From positions 1 through 64,000 of the forward strand of contig NZ_NIUB01000001.1 of assembly GCF_002197815.1 (NCBI RefSeq): a DNA stretch of 64,000 bases. Reading direction: 5' to 3'. Numbering within the stretch: position 1 is the first letter of the stretch; the number at the start of each line of letters is the position of its first letter. The translations under genes were made by a program, and so were the position numbers. The notes beneath the pieces were generated by a model, which worked only from the letters and a program-made list of their open reading frames with translations, ran no database searches and was not told where the DNA came from. The DNA is from Pseudomonas oleovorans subsp. oleovorans (GTDB lineage Bacteria; Pseudomonadota; Gammaproteobacteria; Pseudomonadales; Pseudomonadaceae). Shown here in pieces: positions 46,759 to 55,610 of this stretch.

Positions 46759-47394
46759 TCAGAAGCTCGGGGTGATGCCGAGCCCCACATCGAAGCGGGC
46801 GATCTGCTCGTCGCTCTGCCCGCTCACCGGTACGAAGGGCACGACCAGCAGTTCGCGCAAGCGTGGGTCGCGGATGGCGTTGAGCAGGCCATCGCGCTGA
46901 TTGAGCAGCTCGCCGTGGACATAACACTGCGTGGCGAAACGCGGTATGCCGGGCAGGGTCACCGCCAGATGGATATGCGGGGTACGGCCGGGATAGGGCA
47001 CCGGGCGAATGGTGCGAAAACGGTAGCGCCCATCGGCCGCCGTGGTGAAACGGCCATACCCCTGGAACCCGGGGTCGAGCCTCTGGCGGTCACCGCCGCG
47101 ACTGTGCAAATAGATACCGTTGGCATCCACTTGCCAGATTTCCACCAGCGCCCCAGCCAGTGGCCGGCCGCCCGCATCGAGGATCGAACCGTGCAGTTGC
47201 ACGCGAATCCCGCGCGCCTCTGCGGCCTGACCGTCGACCCGCACCAGGTCGTTGTCACGATCCAGCAGCAGTTGGTCGGGGTAGAAGGGGCCCAGCGTCT
47301 GGCGCGGCGTCAGCAACCGCTCGGCCAGCGCCAGTGCCGGGCTGACCAGCAACGCGCCGCCAGCGGCGAAGAGGAGATGACGACGGCTGGACAT
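46759..47394 (-). CDS. Exported intradiol ring-cleavage dioxygenase-like protein
   Basis: 211 aa. N terminus MSSRRHLLFAAGGALLVSPALALAE is a Tat-like signal (SRRHLL). The rest matches intradiol dioxygenases: TPRQTLGPFYP, then VDANGIYLHSRGGDRQ, GYGRFTTAADGRYRFRTIRP and GRTPHIHLAV. The iron-ligand set (Tyr in GYGRF and PVPY, His in HIH) seems complete. Extracytoplasmic members of this family act on aromatic diols with unknown natural substrates. Intact, although both neighbours are decayed. Regulation not visible. Confidence 0.85.
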   Translation of the reverse strand: MSSRRHLLFAAGGALLVSPALALAERLLTPRQTLGPFYPDQLLLDRDNDLVRVDGQAAEARGIRVQLHGSILDAGGRPLAGALVEIWQVDANGIYLHSRGGDRQRLDPGFQGYGRFTTAADGRYRFRTIRPVPYPGRTPHIHLAVTLPGIPRFATQCYVHGELLNQRDGLLNAIRDPRLRELLVVPFVPVSGQSDEQIARFDVGLGITPSF

Positions 47395-47438
47395 GGTCTT
47401 TTTCCTCCGTAGCGTGGTCCAGGCGGCCCCGCGATACG

Positions 47439-48381
47439 CTATGACAGATGTTCCAGCACTCCGGCGGCCGATTGAAAGGGCAAGCCGTGGGCCTCGGCCA
47501 CGCTGCCGCAGGTGATCACACCCCTGGCCACGTTGAGCCCGTTCAGCAGATGCGCATCATCCTGCAAGGCGCGGTGTGTGCCCTTCTGGGCGAGCGCCAC
47601 GACGAACGGCAGGGTCGCGTTGTTCAGCGCCAGGGTCGAGGTACGCGCCACCGCGCCGGGCATGTTGGCCACGCAATAGTGCACCACATCATCGACCACA
47701 TAAGTGGGCTCGGCATGGGTAGTGGCGCGGGAAGTCTCGGCGCATCCGCCCTGGTCGATGGCGACATCCACCAACACTGCGCCGGCCTTCATCTGCCGCA
47801 CCATGTCCGCAGTGATCAGCTTGGGCGTGGCCGCACCGGGAATCAGCACCCCGCCAATCACCAGATCGGCCGCCAACACCTGCTCGCGCACCGCCGCGCG
47901 AGTGGAGTAGAACGTGGTGATGCGATTGCCGTACAGGGCATCGAGCCGGCGCAACGCATCGACGCTCTTGTCCAACACCGTGACATCGGCACCAACAAAG
48001 GCAGGCGGCCCTGCGCATCGGTCACCGTCTCGTAGGCGATACAGGTGGCGCCGCTGACCATCAGCTCTTCGGTCTGCGCCCGATCCGGCGCCAGGTGCAG
48101 GCAGGTAAACAGCGTGTGGTCGGCTCGCAACCTGGCGCGCTCCACCGCCAGGGGCTCCTTGACCTTGGCGATCAACTGCCCCTGCTGGAACACCTCGGAC
48201 GAACTCTTGGCGATCTGCGCGCCGGCCTCCAGGTAATCCTCGTCGGCAAAACCGATGGCCGCACCGGCATGGGTTTCGACCCACACCTCATGACCGAGCG
48301 CCGTCAGCTCGGCCACCGACTGTGGCGTGGGCCGACTCGGTACTCGTGGTTCTTGATTTCCTTGGGTATGCCGATTCGCAT
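47439..48381 (-). pseudogene. ald: Alanine dehydrogenase, broken by frameshift and internal deletion
   Basis: The start MRIGIPKEIKNHEYRV is typical of Ald. Two bases after that, the frame shifts (one-base loss near 48335); the second frame then gives TPQSVAELTALGHEVWVETHAGAA and continues to GRLPLL. Next, around 48000, GRLP joins directly to FVGADVTVLDKSVDALRR: the ~60 residues expected in between, including the NAD-binding GGGVVG motif, are deleted, with another frame change. The C-terminal two-fifths (to AAGVLEHLS) is intact. Non-functional. Confidence 0.88.
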
Positions 48382-48473
48382 AACCATCTCCAACCATTGC
48401 GAGCCAACAGTCTGAAGTCTAGGAAAGCATGAGCCAGCTCACAGGAAATTCCACGATAAATTTCGTCCGTCCG

Positions 48474-49157
48474 TCACTGCCCGAACAGCAGGCGCCGCGC
48501 CTCTGCGGTGAGCAAGGCCTGCGGATCGGCGTTCACCTGTTCTACCAGCGCGTAGGCACGCTGCACCGCGGGGCGTGCATCAATGCGTTCGAGCCAGGCA
48601 GCCATGTTGGGGAAGTCCTCCAGTTTCTGTTGCTGCATCTTCCACAGCTTGGCCCAGGGATAGATGGCCATGTCGGCGATGGAATAATCGCCCGCCACGT
48701 AGTCGCGCCCGGCCAGCTGGCGGTCCAGCACGCCGTAGAGGCGCGCGGTTTCCTTCACGTAGCGGTCGATGGCATACGGAATCGGCTCCGGCGCGTAGCG
48801 CACGAAGTGATGGTTCTGCCCTGCCATCGGGCCAACGCCGCCCACCTGCCAGTACAGCCACTGCAACACGGTGAAACGCGCGCGTGTCTCGCGCGGCAGG
48901 AATTGCCCGCTCTTGTCGGCCAGGTACTCGAGAATCGCCCCGGACTCGAACAGGGCGATGGGCTCACCGCCATCGGCCGGGGCATGATCGACGATGGCCG
49001 GAATGCGGTTGTTCGGTGCGATCTTGAGAAACTCGGGTGCGAACTGCTCGCCCTTGCCGATATGCACGGGGACGATGCGGTAGTCCAGCCCGGCTTCCTC
49101 GAGAAAGATGCTGACCTTGTGGCCGTTCGGTGTGGTCCAGTAGTACAGGTCGATCAT
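48474..49157 (-). CDS. YfcG-like glutathione transferase / disulfide reductase
   Basis: 227 aa. GST fold: thioredoxin-like domain 1-85 (MIDLYYWTTPNGHKVSIFLEEAGLDY; APNNRIPAIVDHAPADGGEPIALFESGAILEYLA) and helical C-terminal domain. It closely resembles E. coli YfcG, which binds GSSG and reduces disulfides, including the QVGGVGPMAGQNHHF block. The start is coupled (4-bp overlap) to the end of the frameshifted GST gene upstream. Probable intact member of a two-gene GST unit. Confidence 0.9.
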   Translation of the reverse strand: MIDLYYWTTPNGHKVSIFLEEAGLDYRIVPVHIGKGEQFAPEFLKIAPNNRIPAIVDHAPADGGEPIALFESGAILEYLADKSGQFLPRETRARFTVLQWLYWQVGGVGPMAGQNHHFVRYAPEPIPYAIDRYVKETARLYGVLDRQLAGRDYVAGDYSIADMAIYPWAKLWKMQQQKLEDFPNMAAWLERIDARPAVQRAYALVEQVNADPQALLTAEARRLLFGQ

Positions 49158-49742
49158 GGGTTTTCCTCCAGGTGGATCGCGGCCCGCTTGACCAGGCCGT
49201 GAGTCGTTTCATACGTCTGCAGGATACGCGTGAACCAGACGCCCAGCGCAGAATCCTCGGCCCAGGGTTGCGCGCCCAGGCACCAGGCCCAGAACAACAT
49301 GCCAGCCAGCAGGTAGTCGCAGCCGCCAGGGGCCTGGCCCTCGAGGAAGGGCTGATCACGCAGCCACATTTCCAGCGGTGCCACGCCTTCACGGAACAAC
49401 CGCTCACCGTCCTGTGGATCGGCGAATGCCTCCAGGCTCATGCCCAGCGCCTTCTCCCGGCTACTGCGGAAATACTCGCGGTCGGCCGAGCAAGGGACGT
49501 TGTGGATAACGCTGATCGAGGTGGGCGAAGATCGCCAGGCTGTCATGCACCGTTTCACCTTCGTCGATCAGCACCGGTACCAGCTTCTGTCCGGAAAGAG
49601 CGATCAAATCCTTGTCAGTGAAACGTGTCGGCCGGCTCTGCCAGTCCAGCCCCTTGTGCGCCAGCGCCAGACGTACGCGCCAGCAGTAGGGCGAAAACAC
49701 CCGCTCAGGATCGGCGCCACACAGCTCGAACAACTCCCGCAT
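49154..49742 (-). pseudogene. Glutathione S-transferase family gene with frameshift
   Basis: N-terminal half is read in one frame: MRELFELCGADPERVFSPYCWRVRLALAHKGLDW to AIFAHLDQRYPQRPLL. Near 49500 the frame shifts; the continuation is ADREYFRSSREKALGMSLEAFADPQDGERLFREGVAPLEMWL..., ending at 49154 (HLEENP). The two halves join to a ~195-residue GST-like protein. One lesion only, so a fresh pseudogene or a sequencing error. It overlaps the YfcG-like gene by 4 bp. Confidence 0.85.
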
Positions 49743-49827
49743 ATCACCTCCATTAAAAACCGATCAGTCCAGAATCAAGCGAACAAAAACCAGCGCCGGA
49801 TTGCTCAGGCGCAGTCCAGGTTGGTCA

Positions 49828-51066
49828 TCACCACTGTAACGCTGACCACGGCGCGTTCGAGCGCCTGTTCGAAGACCTGGCAGATACCCGCCGTGGCTCG
49901 CTGCAGAACCGGCACCAGCGCCGGTTCTGACAAGGATCCTCGGCCTGCACCGCGGCGACCGCCACTAGGCTGCCGACCAGGCCGCTGTCGCCGGCCACCT
50001 GCTGGCGCCGCCTGGCCTTCAACGCCATGCCGAGGATGGCCAGGATCAGCCCGGCGCTGGTCAGCGCCAGGGTAACGATCAGCGCCAGCGGGATGCCGAA
50101 GCCCGGCACGTCGATGCCGAGCAGGATCAGCGCCACCCCGGCGTAGTTCACCGGCAGCAACTGCAGGGCGTAGAGGGCGAGGATCAGACTGATGCCACCG
50201 AGCACGCCGCCGATGCCGCTGCCCGGGTTGGAAAACTCGAAGAACAGGCCGTAGACGCCGATCATCATCAGGATCAGCGCCACGCTGGGGTTGGTGATCA
50301 CCGCCAGCAGCCGGGTGCGCCAGTCCGGCGCATGGCTGATCAGCGGCGCACCGGCGGTGGCCAGGGTGACTTCGACGCCTGCGGCTTGCAGGGACTTGCC
50401 GTCCAGCTGGCGCAGCAGGTCGCTCAGGTCCCTGGCCAGAAAGTCGATCACCTTCTGCTCCAGCGCCTCCTCGGCGGACAGACTGACGGCTTCGCGCACC
50501 GCCTGCTCGGCCCACTCGGCATTGCGTCCGCGCATATTCGCCAGACCACGAATGTAGGCGGCCGCATCGTTGACCTGCTTGGCGATCATGGCATCGGCCG
50601 AGCCCTTTTCGCCTTGCGCGGGCTTGTCCGTCTCACCCTTGTCAGCCCCCTCTGGTTTGCTCGGCGAGCCCGGCATGCCGATGGCCACCGGCGTGGCGGC
50701 GCCGAGGTTGGTCCCCGGCGCCATGGCAGCGACATGGCTGGCGTAGAGGATGTAGGTGCCGGCGCTGGCCGCCCGCGCACCGCCTGGGGCGACGTAACTG
50801 GCCACCGGGATCGGGCTGGCAAGGATCGCCTTGATGATCGCGCGCATGGAGCTATCCAGGCCGCCGGGCGTGTCGATCTCGATCAGTACCAGTTGCGCGC
50901 CCTCGTCCACCGCCTTGGCCAGACCGCGCACCAGGTAGTCGGCACTGGCCGGGCCGATCACCCCATCCACCTGCAAGCGCACCACCGCGCCCGGCACCGC
51001 ACTCGCCCCCACCGAACCGCAGAGGATCAGAGCACACAGACATAGACGCAACCAGCCAGGCAACAC
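49828..51066 (-). CDS. NfeD-family membrane serine protease (C terminus abnormal)
   Basis: 412 aa. Signal peptide (MLPGWLRLCLCALILCGSVGASA), ClpP-like protease domain with DTPGGLDSS and the nucleophile in ARAASAGTYIL (Ser about 99), presumed Lys in the AKQVNDAAAY region, then four to five membrane helices (about 258-370). The family's C-terminal OB-fold domain is missing: after VAAVQAEDP the protein runs into 35 unrelated residues (CQNRRWCRFCSEP...). A perfect hairpin (CAGAACCGGC/GCCGGTTCTG) lies at that junction. No stomatin/SPFH partner gene follows, unlike in most genomes. Possibly inactivated or shortened. Confidence 0.75.
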   Translation of the reverse strand: MLPGWLRLCLCALILCGSVGASAVPGAVVRLQVDGVIGPASADYLVRGLAKAVDEGAQLVLIEIDTPGGLDSSMRAIIKAILASPIPVASYVAPGGARAASAGTYILYASHVAAMAPGTNLGAATPVAIGMPGSPSKPEGADKGETDKPAQGEKGSADAMIAKQVNDAAAYIRGLANMRGRNAEWAEQAVREAVSLSAEEALEQKVIDFLARDLSDLLRQLDGKSLQAAGVEVTLATAGAPLISHAPDWRTRLLAVITNPSVALILMMIGVYGLFFEFSNPGSGIGGVLGGISLILALYALQLLPVNYAGVALILLGIDVPGFGIPLALIVTLALTSAGLILAILGMALKARRRQQVAGDSGLVGSLVAVAAVQAEDPCQNRRWCRFCSEPRRVSARSSNRRSNAPWSALQW

Positions 51067-51324
51067 GTTCGACTCCCAGGCCCCGGTGATACCGGACAGG
51101 TGGCGGAGGGCCTTTATTGAGCATAGTCCATGCTCCAGCGGGTCCCCGACAGGGCTGGCGGATGTGCTACAGGGGATGTACTGCTCGCTGCAGGAGCAGA
51201 TTTATCCGCGAGACGGACGACGAAATTGCGAAAGGCGCCAGGCCAAACAGATTGCCGGCAGACAGATACCCAGTGGCTGGCCAGTTCCGGTAGGCTGCTC
51301 AGATCTTTTTCGACCAGACGACCT
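51067..51324. other. Spacer between divergent nfeD-like and yccS-like genes
   Basis: 258 bp with no gene of its own. It should contain both promoters. No repeat or clear operator was recognised. Confidence 0.5.
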
Positions 51325-53496
51325 ATGCCCCGACCTCGCCTTCGCCAATCACTGCGCCGCCTCTGGGCACTGGACAAGTTCAGCGCCAGCCTGCGGGTAT
51401 TCATCGCCCTGGCCGGAGCCCTGGCGCTGTGCTGGTGGCAGGGCTGGATGCATGGGCTGATCCCACTGTTTCTCGGCATCATCGCCAGCGCCCTGACCGA
51501 GACCGACGACAGCTGGCAAGGCCGCCTCGGGGCGGTGCTGGTCACCCTGGCCTGCTTCAGCGCGGCGGCCTATGCGGTGGAATTCCTCTTCCCCTATCCC
51601 TGGCTGTTCGTCATCGCCCTGGCCTTTTCCGCCTTTTGCCTGACCATGCTCGGCGCACTCGGTGAGCGCTTCGCCACCCTGGGTTCCGGCACCCTGATCC
51701 TCGCGGTGTACAGCATGATCGGCGTCGAGCAGCGCGGCGGCGTCGCCGGCCTGTGGCTGGAGCCGCTGCTGCTGGTGGCTGGAGCCGCCTGGTACGGCCT
51801 GCTATCGGTGATCTGGCACGCGCTGTTCGCCCATCAGCCGGTACAGCTCGCCCTGGCCCGGCTGTTTCGCGAACTGGGCAAGTACCTCAAGCTCAAGGCA
51901 GCGCTGTTCGAACCGGTGCGCCAGCTGGATGTGGAGCAACGCCGCCTGCAGTTGGCCCAACAGAATGGCCGCGTCGTCTCCGCACTCAACGCGGCCAAGG
52001 AGATCATTCTGCACCGGGTCGGTGGCGGTCGGCCGGCGCCGAAGGTCAATCGCTACCTGAAGCTGTACTTCCTCGCCCAGGACATTCACGAACGCGCCAG
52101 CTCGTCGCACTACCCTTACAACGAACTGGCCGAAGCCTTCTTCCACAGCGATGTGCTGTTTCGCTGCCAGCGCCTGCTGCGCCTGCACGGCGAAGCCTGC
52201 CAGCGCCTGGGCAGCGCCATCGAGTTGCGCCAGCCGTTCGAATACCGCGAACTATGCAGCCAGGCCCTGGAAGATCTGCATGCCTCGCTCGATCACCTGC
52301 ACCTGCAAAGCAACCCGGCCTGGCGCCGCCTGCTGCGCTCGCTCGGTGCATTGGCCGGCAACCTCGCCAGCCTCGACCTGCTACTCGGTAACGCCAGCAA
52401 CCCCGACGCCCTGGCCGATGAGCAGGACAGCAGCCTGCTCGATCGCGAACCCCATTCGTTGCGCGAGGTGATCGAGCGCATCGGCCAGCAACTGACCCCC
52501 ACCTCGCTGCTGTTTCGCCACGCACTGCGCCTGTCCATAGCTCTGGCCGCCGGTTACGGCCTGCTGCACCTGATTCATCCGACCCAGGGCTACTGGATTC
52601 TGCTGACCACCCTGTTCGTCTGTCAGCCGAACTACGGCGCCACGCGTCTCAAGCTGGTGCAGCGCATCGTCGGAACCCTGATCGGCTTGGGGTTGGGCTG
52701 GGCATTGATCGAACTGTTTCCCGACCCACGCATCCAGGCCCTGTTCGCCGTGGTCGCTGGCGTCGCCTTCTTCGCCACACGCAGCACGCGCTACACCCTG
52801 GCCACGGCGGCGATCACCCTGCTGGTGCTGTTCTGCTTCAACCAGATCGGCGACGGCTACGGCCTGTTCCTGCCGCGCCTGGTCGACACCCTGCTCGGCG
52901 GCATGCTGGCCGGGCTGGCGGTGTTCCTGATCCTGCCGGACTGGCAGGGTCGACGCCTGGGGCGCATGCTAGCGAACACACTGAGCTGCAACAGCGCCTA
53001 CCTGCGGCAGATCATCGCCCAGTACGCACACGGCAAGCGTGACGACCTCGGCTACCGCCTGGCCCGACGCAACGCGCACAACGCCGACGCGGCACTGTCC
53101 ACCACCCTCGGCAACATGCTGATGGAGCCTGGCCACTTCCGTAAGGACGCCGACCTCGGCTTTCGCTTTCTGGTGCTGTCGCACACCCTGCTCAGCTATC
53201 TCTCCGGGCTCGGCGCCCATCGTGGCGAGCAGTTGCCGCAGGCGGCCCAGGCACAATTGCTGGAACAGGCCGAAGCGCTGGCCAGCAGCCTCGATGAAAT
53301 CGCCACCGGCCTGCGCGGCGAGCAGCCGCTGGCCATCCACAGCGATGAAGAACAGGCACTGGCGCAAAGCCTGGAGCAGATTGCCGACGACGCCGACGAA
53401 CGCCAACGTCTGGTGCAGACGCAACTGGCGCTGATCTGCCGCCAGTTGGCGCCACTGCGCACCTTGGCCGCGCATCTGCAGAAGGATCGCCACTAG
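51325..53496 (+). CDS. YccS/YhfK-family (FUSC) inner-membrane transporter-like protein
   Basis: 723 aa, the family length. Two blocks of transmembrane helices (about 25-145 and 390-520), each followed by a large cytoplasmic helical domain. FUSC signatures: GYWILLTTLFVCQPNYGATRLKLVQRIVGTLIGLGLGWAL (second block). The start MPRPRLRQSLRRL was chosen because it gives the usual N terminus; an open frame extends 65 codons upstream without conservation. Related proteins export aromatic acids or act in efflux; exact role unknown. P. aeruginosa has the orthologue adjacent to dbpA (from memory); here they are 10 kb apart. Confidence 0.9.
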   Translation: MPRPRLRQSLRRLWALDKFSASLRVFIALAGALALCWWQGWMHGLIPLFLGIIASALTETDDSWQGRLGAVLVTLACFSAAAYAVEFLFPYPWLFVIALAFSAFCLTMLGALGERFATLGSGTLILAVYSMIGVEQRGGVAGLWLEPLLLVAGAAWYGLLSVIWHALFAHQPVQLALARLFRELGKYLKLKAALFEPVRQLDVEQRRLQLAQQNGRVVSALNAAKEIILHRVGGGRPAPKVNRYLKLYFLAQDIHERASSSHYPYNELAEAFFHSDVLFRCQRLLRLHGEACQRLGSAIELRQPFEYRELCSQALEDLHASLDHLHLQSNPAWRRLLRSLGALAGNLASLDLLLGNASNPDALADEQDSSLLDREPHSLREVIERIGQQLTPTSLLFRHALRLSIALAAGYGLLHLIHPTQGYWILLTTLFVCQPNYGATRLKLVQRIVGTLIGLGLGWALIELFPDPRIQALFAVVAGVAFFATRSTRYTLATAAITLLVLFCFNQIGDGYGLFLPRLVDTLLGGMLAGLAVFLILPDWQGRRLGRMLANTLSCNSAYLRQIIAQYAHGKRDDLGYRLARRNAHNADAALSTTLGNMLMEPGHFRKDADLGFRFLVLSHTLLSYLSGLGAHRGEQLPQAAQAQLLEQAEALASSLDEIATGLRGEQPLAIHSDEEQALAQSLEQIADDADERQRLVQTQLALICRQLAPLRTLAAHLQKDRH

Positions 53497-53553
53497 CAGG
53501 CTCATGGGGCTTTCCCCCACTATCTGACGACGCCTAGCTCCCAGGCCTTGCCC

Positions 53554-55359
53554 ATGCCAGCCAACCGACACACCACCCTCGCCTACCTGGTCTCGTTGCC
53601 GGGTCTGCTGCTGGTGTGCAGTCTGCTTTTGGCCAGCCAGATTACCCTCGCCAGCACACGTCTGGGTGACAGCAGCGCAGCACAGGATCTCTACGGCCTG
53701 GTCGACTTTCTCGCCGATCCCCAGAGCGCCCTGAGCCTGGACGACGTTCGCGCTGTCGATGCCCCTTTCCAGCCCTCGCTGAATCGCCGTGACCTCAGCT
53801 TCGGCTATGTGTCGGGGGTGATCTGGCTGCGCCTGGCGCTGCAATCGGATGCCCAGCAAACACGCGTCTGGCGCCTGGAACTGAATTACGCCTCGCTGGA
53901 CGAGGTGCGTCTATACGACATCGGCGCCGATGGCGTGCGCGAGTCGCGCAGCGGCGACACCGTGCCCTACGCGCAGCGCAGCGTCGGCCATCGCAACCCG
54001 GTATTCGAGATCGCGCTGCAACCCGGCGAGCAGCGCACGCTGTACCTGCGCGTCGACTCGCGCGGCAGCATGACCCTCAGCGGTGCGCTGATGTCTTCGC
54101 GCGATTTCGAGCAGCACAGCCAGAACGGCTACCTGGCGCATGCCATCTACTTTGGCGTGCTGATCGCCCTGGGGCTGTACAACCTGCTGCTGTTTCTCGC
54201 CCTGCGCGAGCGGCCTTTCCTCAACTACGTGCTGTTCATGTTCGCCTTCGCCCTCAGCGTGCTGTCGCTCAATGGTCTTGGCGCGCAGTATCTGTGGTCC
54301 GAAGCGGCGCCTTGGAGCAACCGCATACTGCCGGTCAGCCTGACGACGGCGGCGCTGCTGTCGGTGGTGTTTGCGCGCAGCTTTCTCGACACCCGCCAGT
54401 GGCTGCCACGCTGGGACAAGGGCCTGCTGATGCTGTCCATCGCCATCGGTGCAGCCGTCTTGGCCAGTGTCCTGCTGCCACTGCAGCGCGCGCTGCAGCT
54501 GATGTCGCTGACCGGCCTGATCGCCACCCTGACGCTGCTGGTCACCAGCTTCGTCTGCATTGGCTACCGGGTGCCCGGTGCTCGCCTGTTCGCCCTGGCC
54601 TGGCTGATGCTGCTGACCGGCGCGGTGCTGCTGGCGCTACGCAACTTCGCCCTGATTCCGTCGAACTTCATTACCCTGTACGCCATGCAGATCGGCTCGG
54701 GGCTGGAGATGATCCTGCTGTCCTTCGCCCTGGCGGCGCGCCTCATCGAGCTCAAGCGCCAACGCGAAGCCGCGCTGCAGCTCAACGAGCAGATCCTCGC
54801 CAAGCGCGTCACCGAACGCACCCAGGCCCTGGAACAGGCCAATCAGCGCCTCAGTGAGCTGGCCCTGCAGGATCCACTGACCGGCCTGCCCAACCGTACC
54901 GCCCTACAACAACACCTGGAGCAGGCACTGGCGCGCAGCCAGCGCCGCAACGAACTGCTCGCCGTGATGCTGATCGACCTTGACGGTTTCAAACCGATCA
55001 ACGACCAGCACGGCCACGGCTACGGCGACCTGGCACTGGCCGAAGTGGCGCAGCGCCTGCGGCAATACGTGCGCGATACCGATCTGCCTGCGCGCCTCGG
55101 CGGTGACGAGTTCGTGGTGATCTGCGAGAGCGTGCAATCGGCCGAAGATGCGCACGACCTGGCCAAACGTCTGCTGGAAGGGCTGGACACGCCAATGTAC
55201 CTGGAAGATCGTACCGTACGCGTCGGCGCCAGCATCGGCATCGCCCTGAGCCGCGGCGCCGACGATGCCAGCATGCTGATTCGCCTGGCCGATGCCGCCA
55301 TGTACCGGGCCAAGGCCGAAGGTCGCAACCGCGTGCAACTGGCCACCCAATACCTTTGA
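53554..55359 (+). CDS. 7TM-DISM sensor diguanylate cyclase
   Basis: 601 aa. Signal/anchor (AYLVSLPGLLLVCSLLLASQ), a periplasmic 7TMR-DISM extracellular domain (about 45-180), seven membrane helices (about 185-395), a coiled-coil (ELKRQREAALQLNEQILAKRVTERTQALEQANQ), then a GGDEF domain (about 440-601). Motif RLGGDEF is intact and RxxD (RDTD, I-site) lies upstream, so c-di-GMP synthesis with product inhibition is expected. The periplasmic domain probably binds a carbohydrate-like ligand. It follows the YccS-like gene by 57 bp. Confidence 0.94.
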   Translation: MPANRHTTLAYLVSLPGLLLVCSLLLASQITLASTRLGDSSAAQDLYGLVDFLADPQSALSLDDVRAVDAPFQPSLNRRDLSFGYVSGVIWLRLALQSDAQQTRVWRLELNYASLDEVRLYDIGADGVRESRSGDTVPYAQRSVGHRNPVFEIALQPGEQRTLYLRVDSRGSMTLSGALMSSRDFEQHSQNGYLAHAIYFGVLIALGLYNLLLFLALRERPFLNYVLFMFAFALSVLSLNGLGAQYLWSEAAPWSNRILPVSLTTAALLSVVFARSFLDTRQWLPRWDKGLLMLSIAIGAAVLASVLLPLQRALQLMSLTGLIATLTLLVTSFVCIGYRVPGARLFALAWLMLLTGAVLLALRNFALIPSNFITLYAMQIGSGLEMILLSFALAARLIELKRQREAALQLNEQILAKRVTERTQALEQANQRLSELALQDPLTGLPNRTALQQHLEQALARSQRRNELLAVMLIDLDGFKPINDQHGHGYGDLALAEVAQRLRQYVRDTDLPARLGGDEFVVICESVQSAEDAHDLAKRLLEGLDTPMYLEDRTVRVGASIGIALSRGADDASMLIRLADAAMYRAKAEGRNRVQLATQYL

Positions 55360-55374
55360 ACAGGGGGCGCAGCC

Positions 55375-55392
55375 TAGTGCCCGTCAGTTAAG
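55375..55392 (+). repeat. Solitary IS4-type terminal repeat
   Basis: TAGTGCCCGTCAGTTAAG matches the left end of the MITE (35213-35230) at 15 of 18 bases. No partner end was found within 250 bp. A remnant of a deleted element. Confidence 0.55.
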
Positions 55393-55410
55393 TATCAACG
55401 CAGCCAATGC

Positions 55411-55482
55411 GTAGGAGCGGCGCCCCGCCGCGAATCAGGGCAACACGCACTTGCAAGCTTCGCCCCGGGGCGGGGCTCCTAC
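55411..55482. repeat. REP-like palindromic repeat
   Basis: GTAGGAGCGGCGCCCCGCCGCGAA (55411-55434) and an inverted partner TTCGCCCCGGGGCGGGGCTCCTAC (55459-55482). Two bases later the perfect palindrome (55484-55538) begins. Confidence 0.82.
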
Positions 55483-55483
55483 A

Positions 55484-55538
55484 CTAGGGTCTGTTGCCGT
55501 TTCGACGCGACCGTGCGCGAAACGGCAACAGACCCTAG
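55484..55538. repeat. Perfect 21-bp inverted repeat (mini-element candidate)
   Basis: Positions 55484-55504 and 55518-55538 are exact inverse copies (arm starts CTAGGGTCTGTTGCC, ends CGTTTCG), loop 13 bp. The outer four bases are CTAG on both sides, the kind of target used by IS5-group elements, so this may be two IS ends joined. It is 72 bp upstream of the GreA/GreB-like gene. As RNA it would form a very stable hairpin. Confidence 0.85.
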
Positions 55539-55610
55539 GCCGCCCAGGAAGCCCTACCTGATCGGCGTCAGGCCGTCGTCTCTTCATCAACTCGAACCCG
55601 ATAGCACACC

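Noticed and set aside
51130..51324. Upstream extension of the YccS-like protein by 65 residues
   Set aside because: The extension lacks conservation and would put the first membrane helix far from the N terminus; MPRPRLRQSL gives the usual length.
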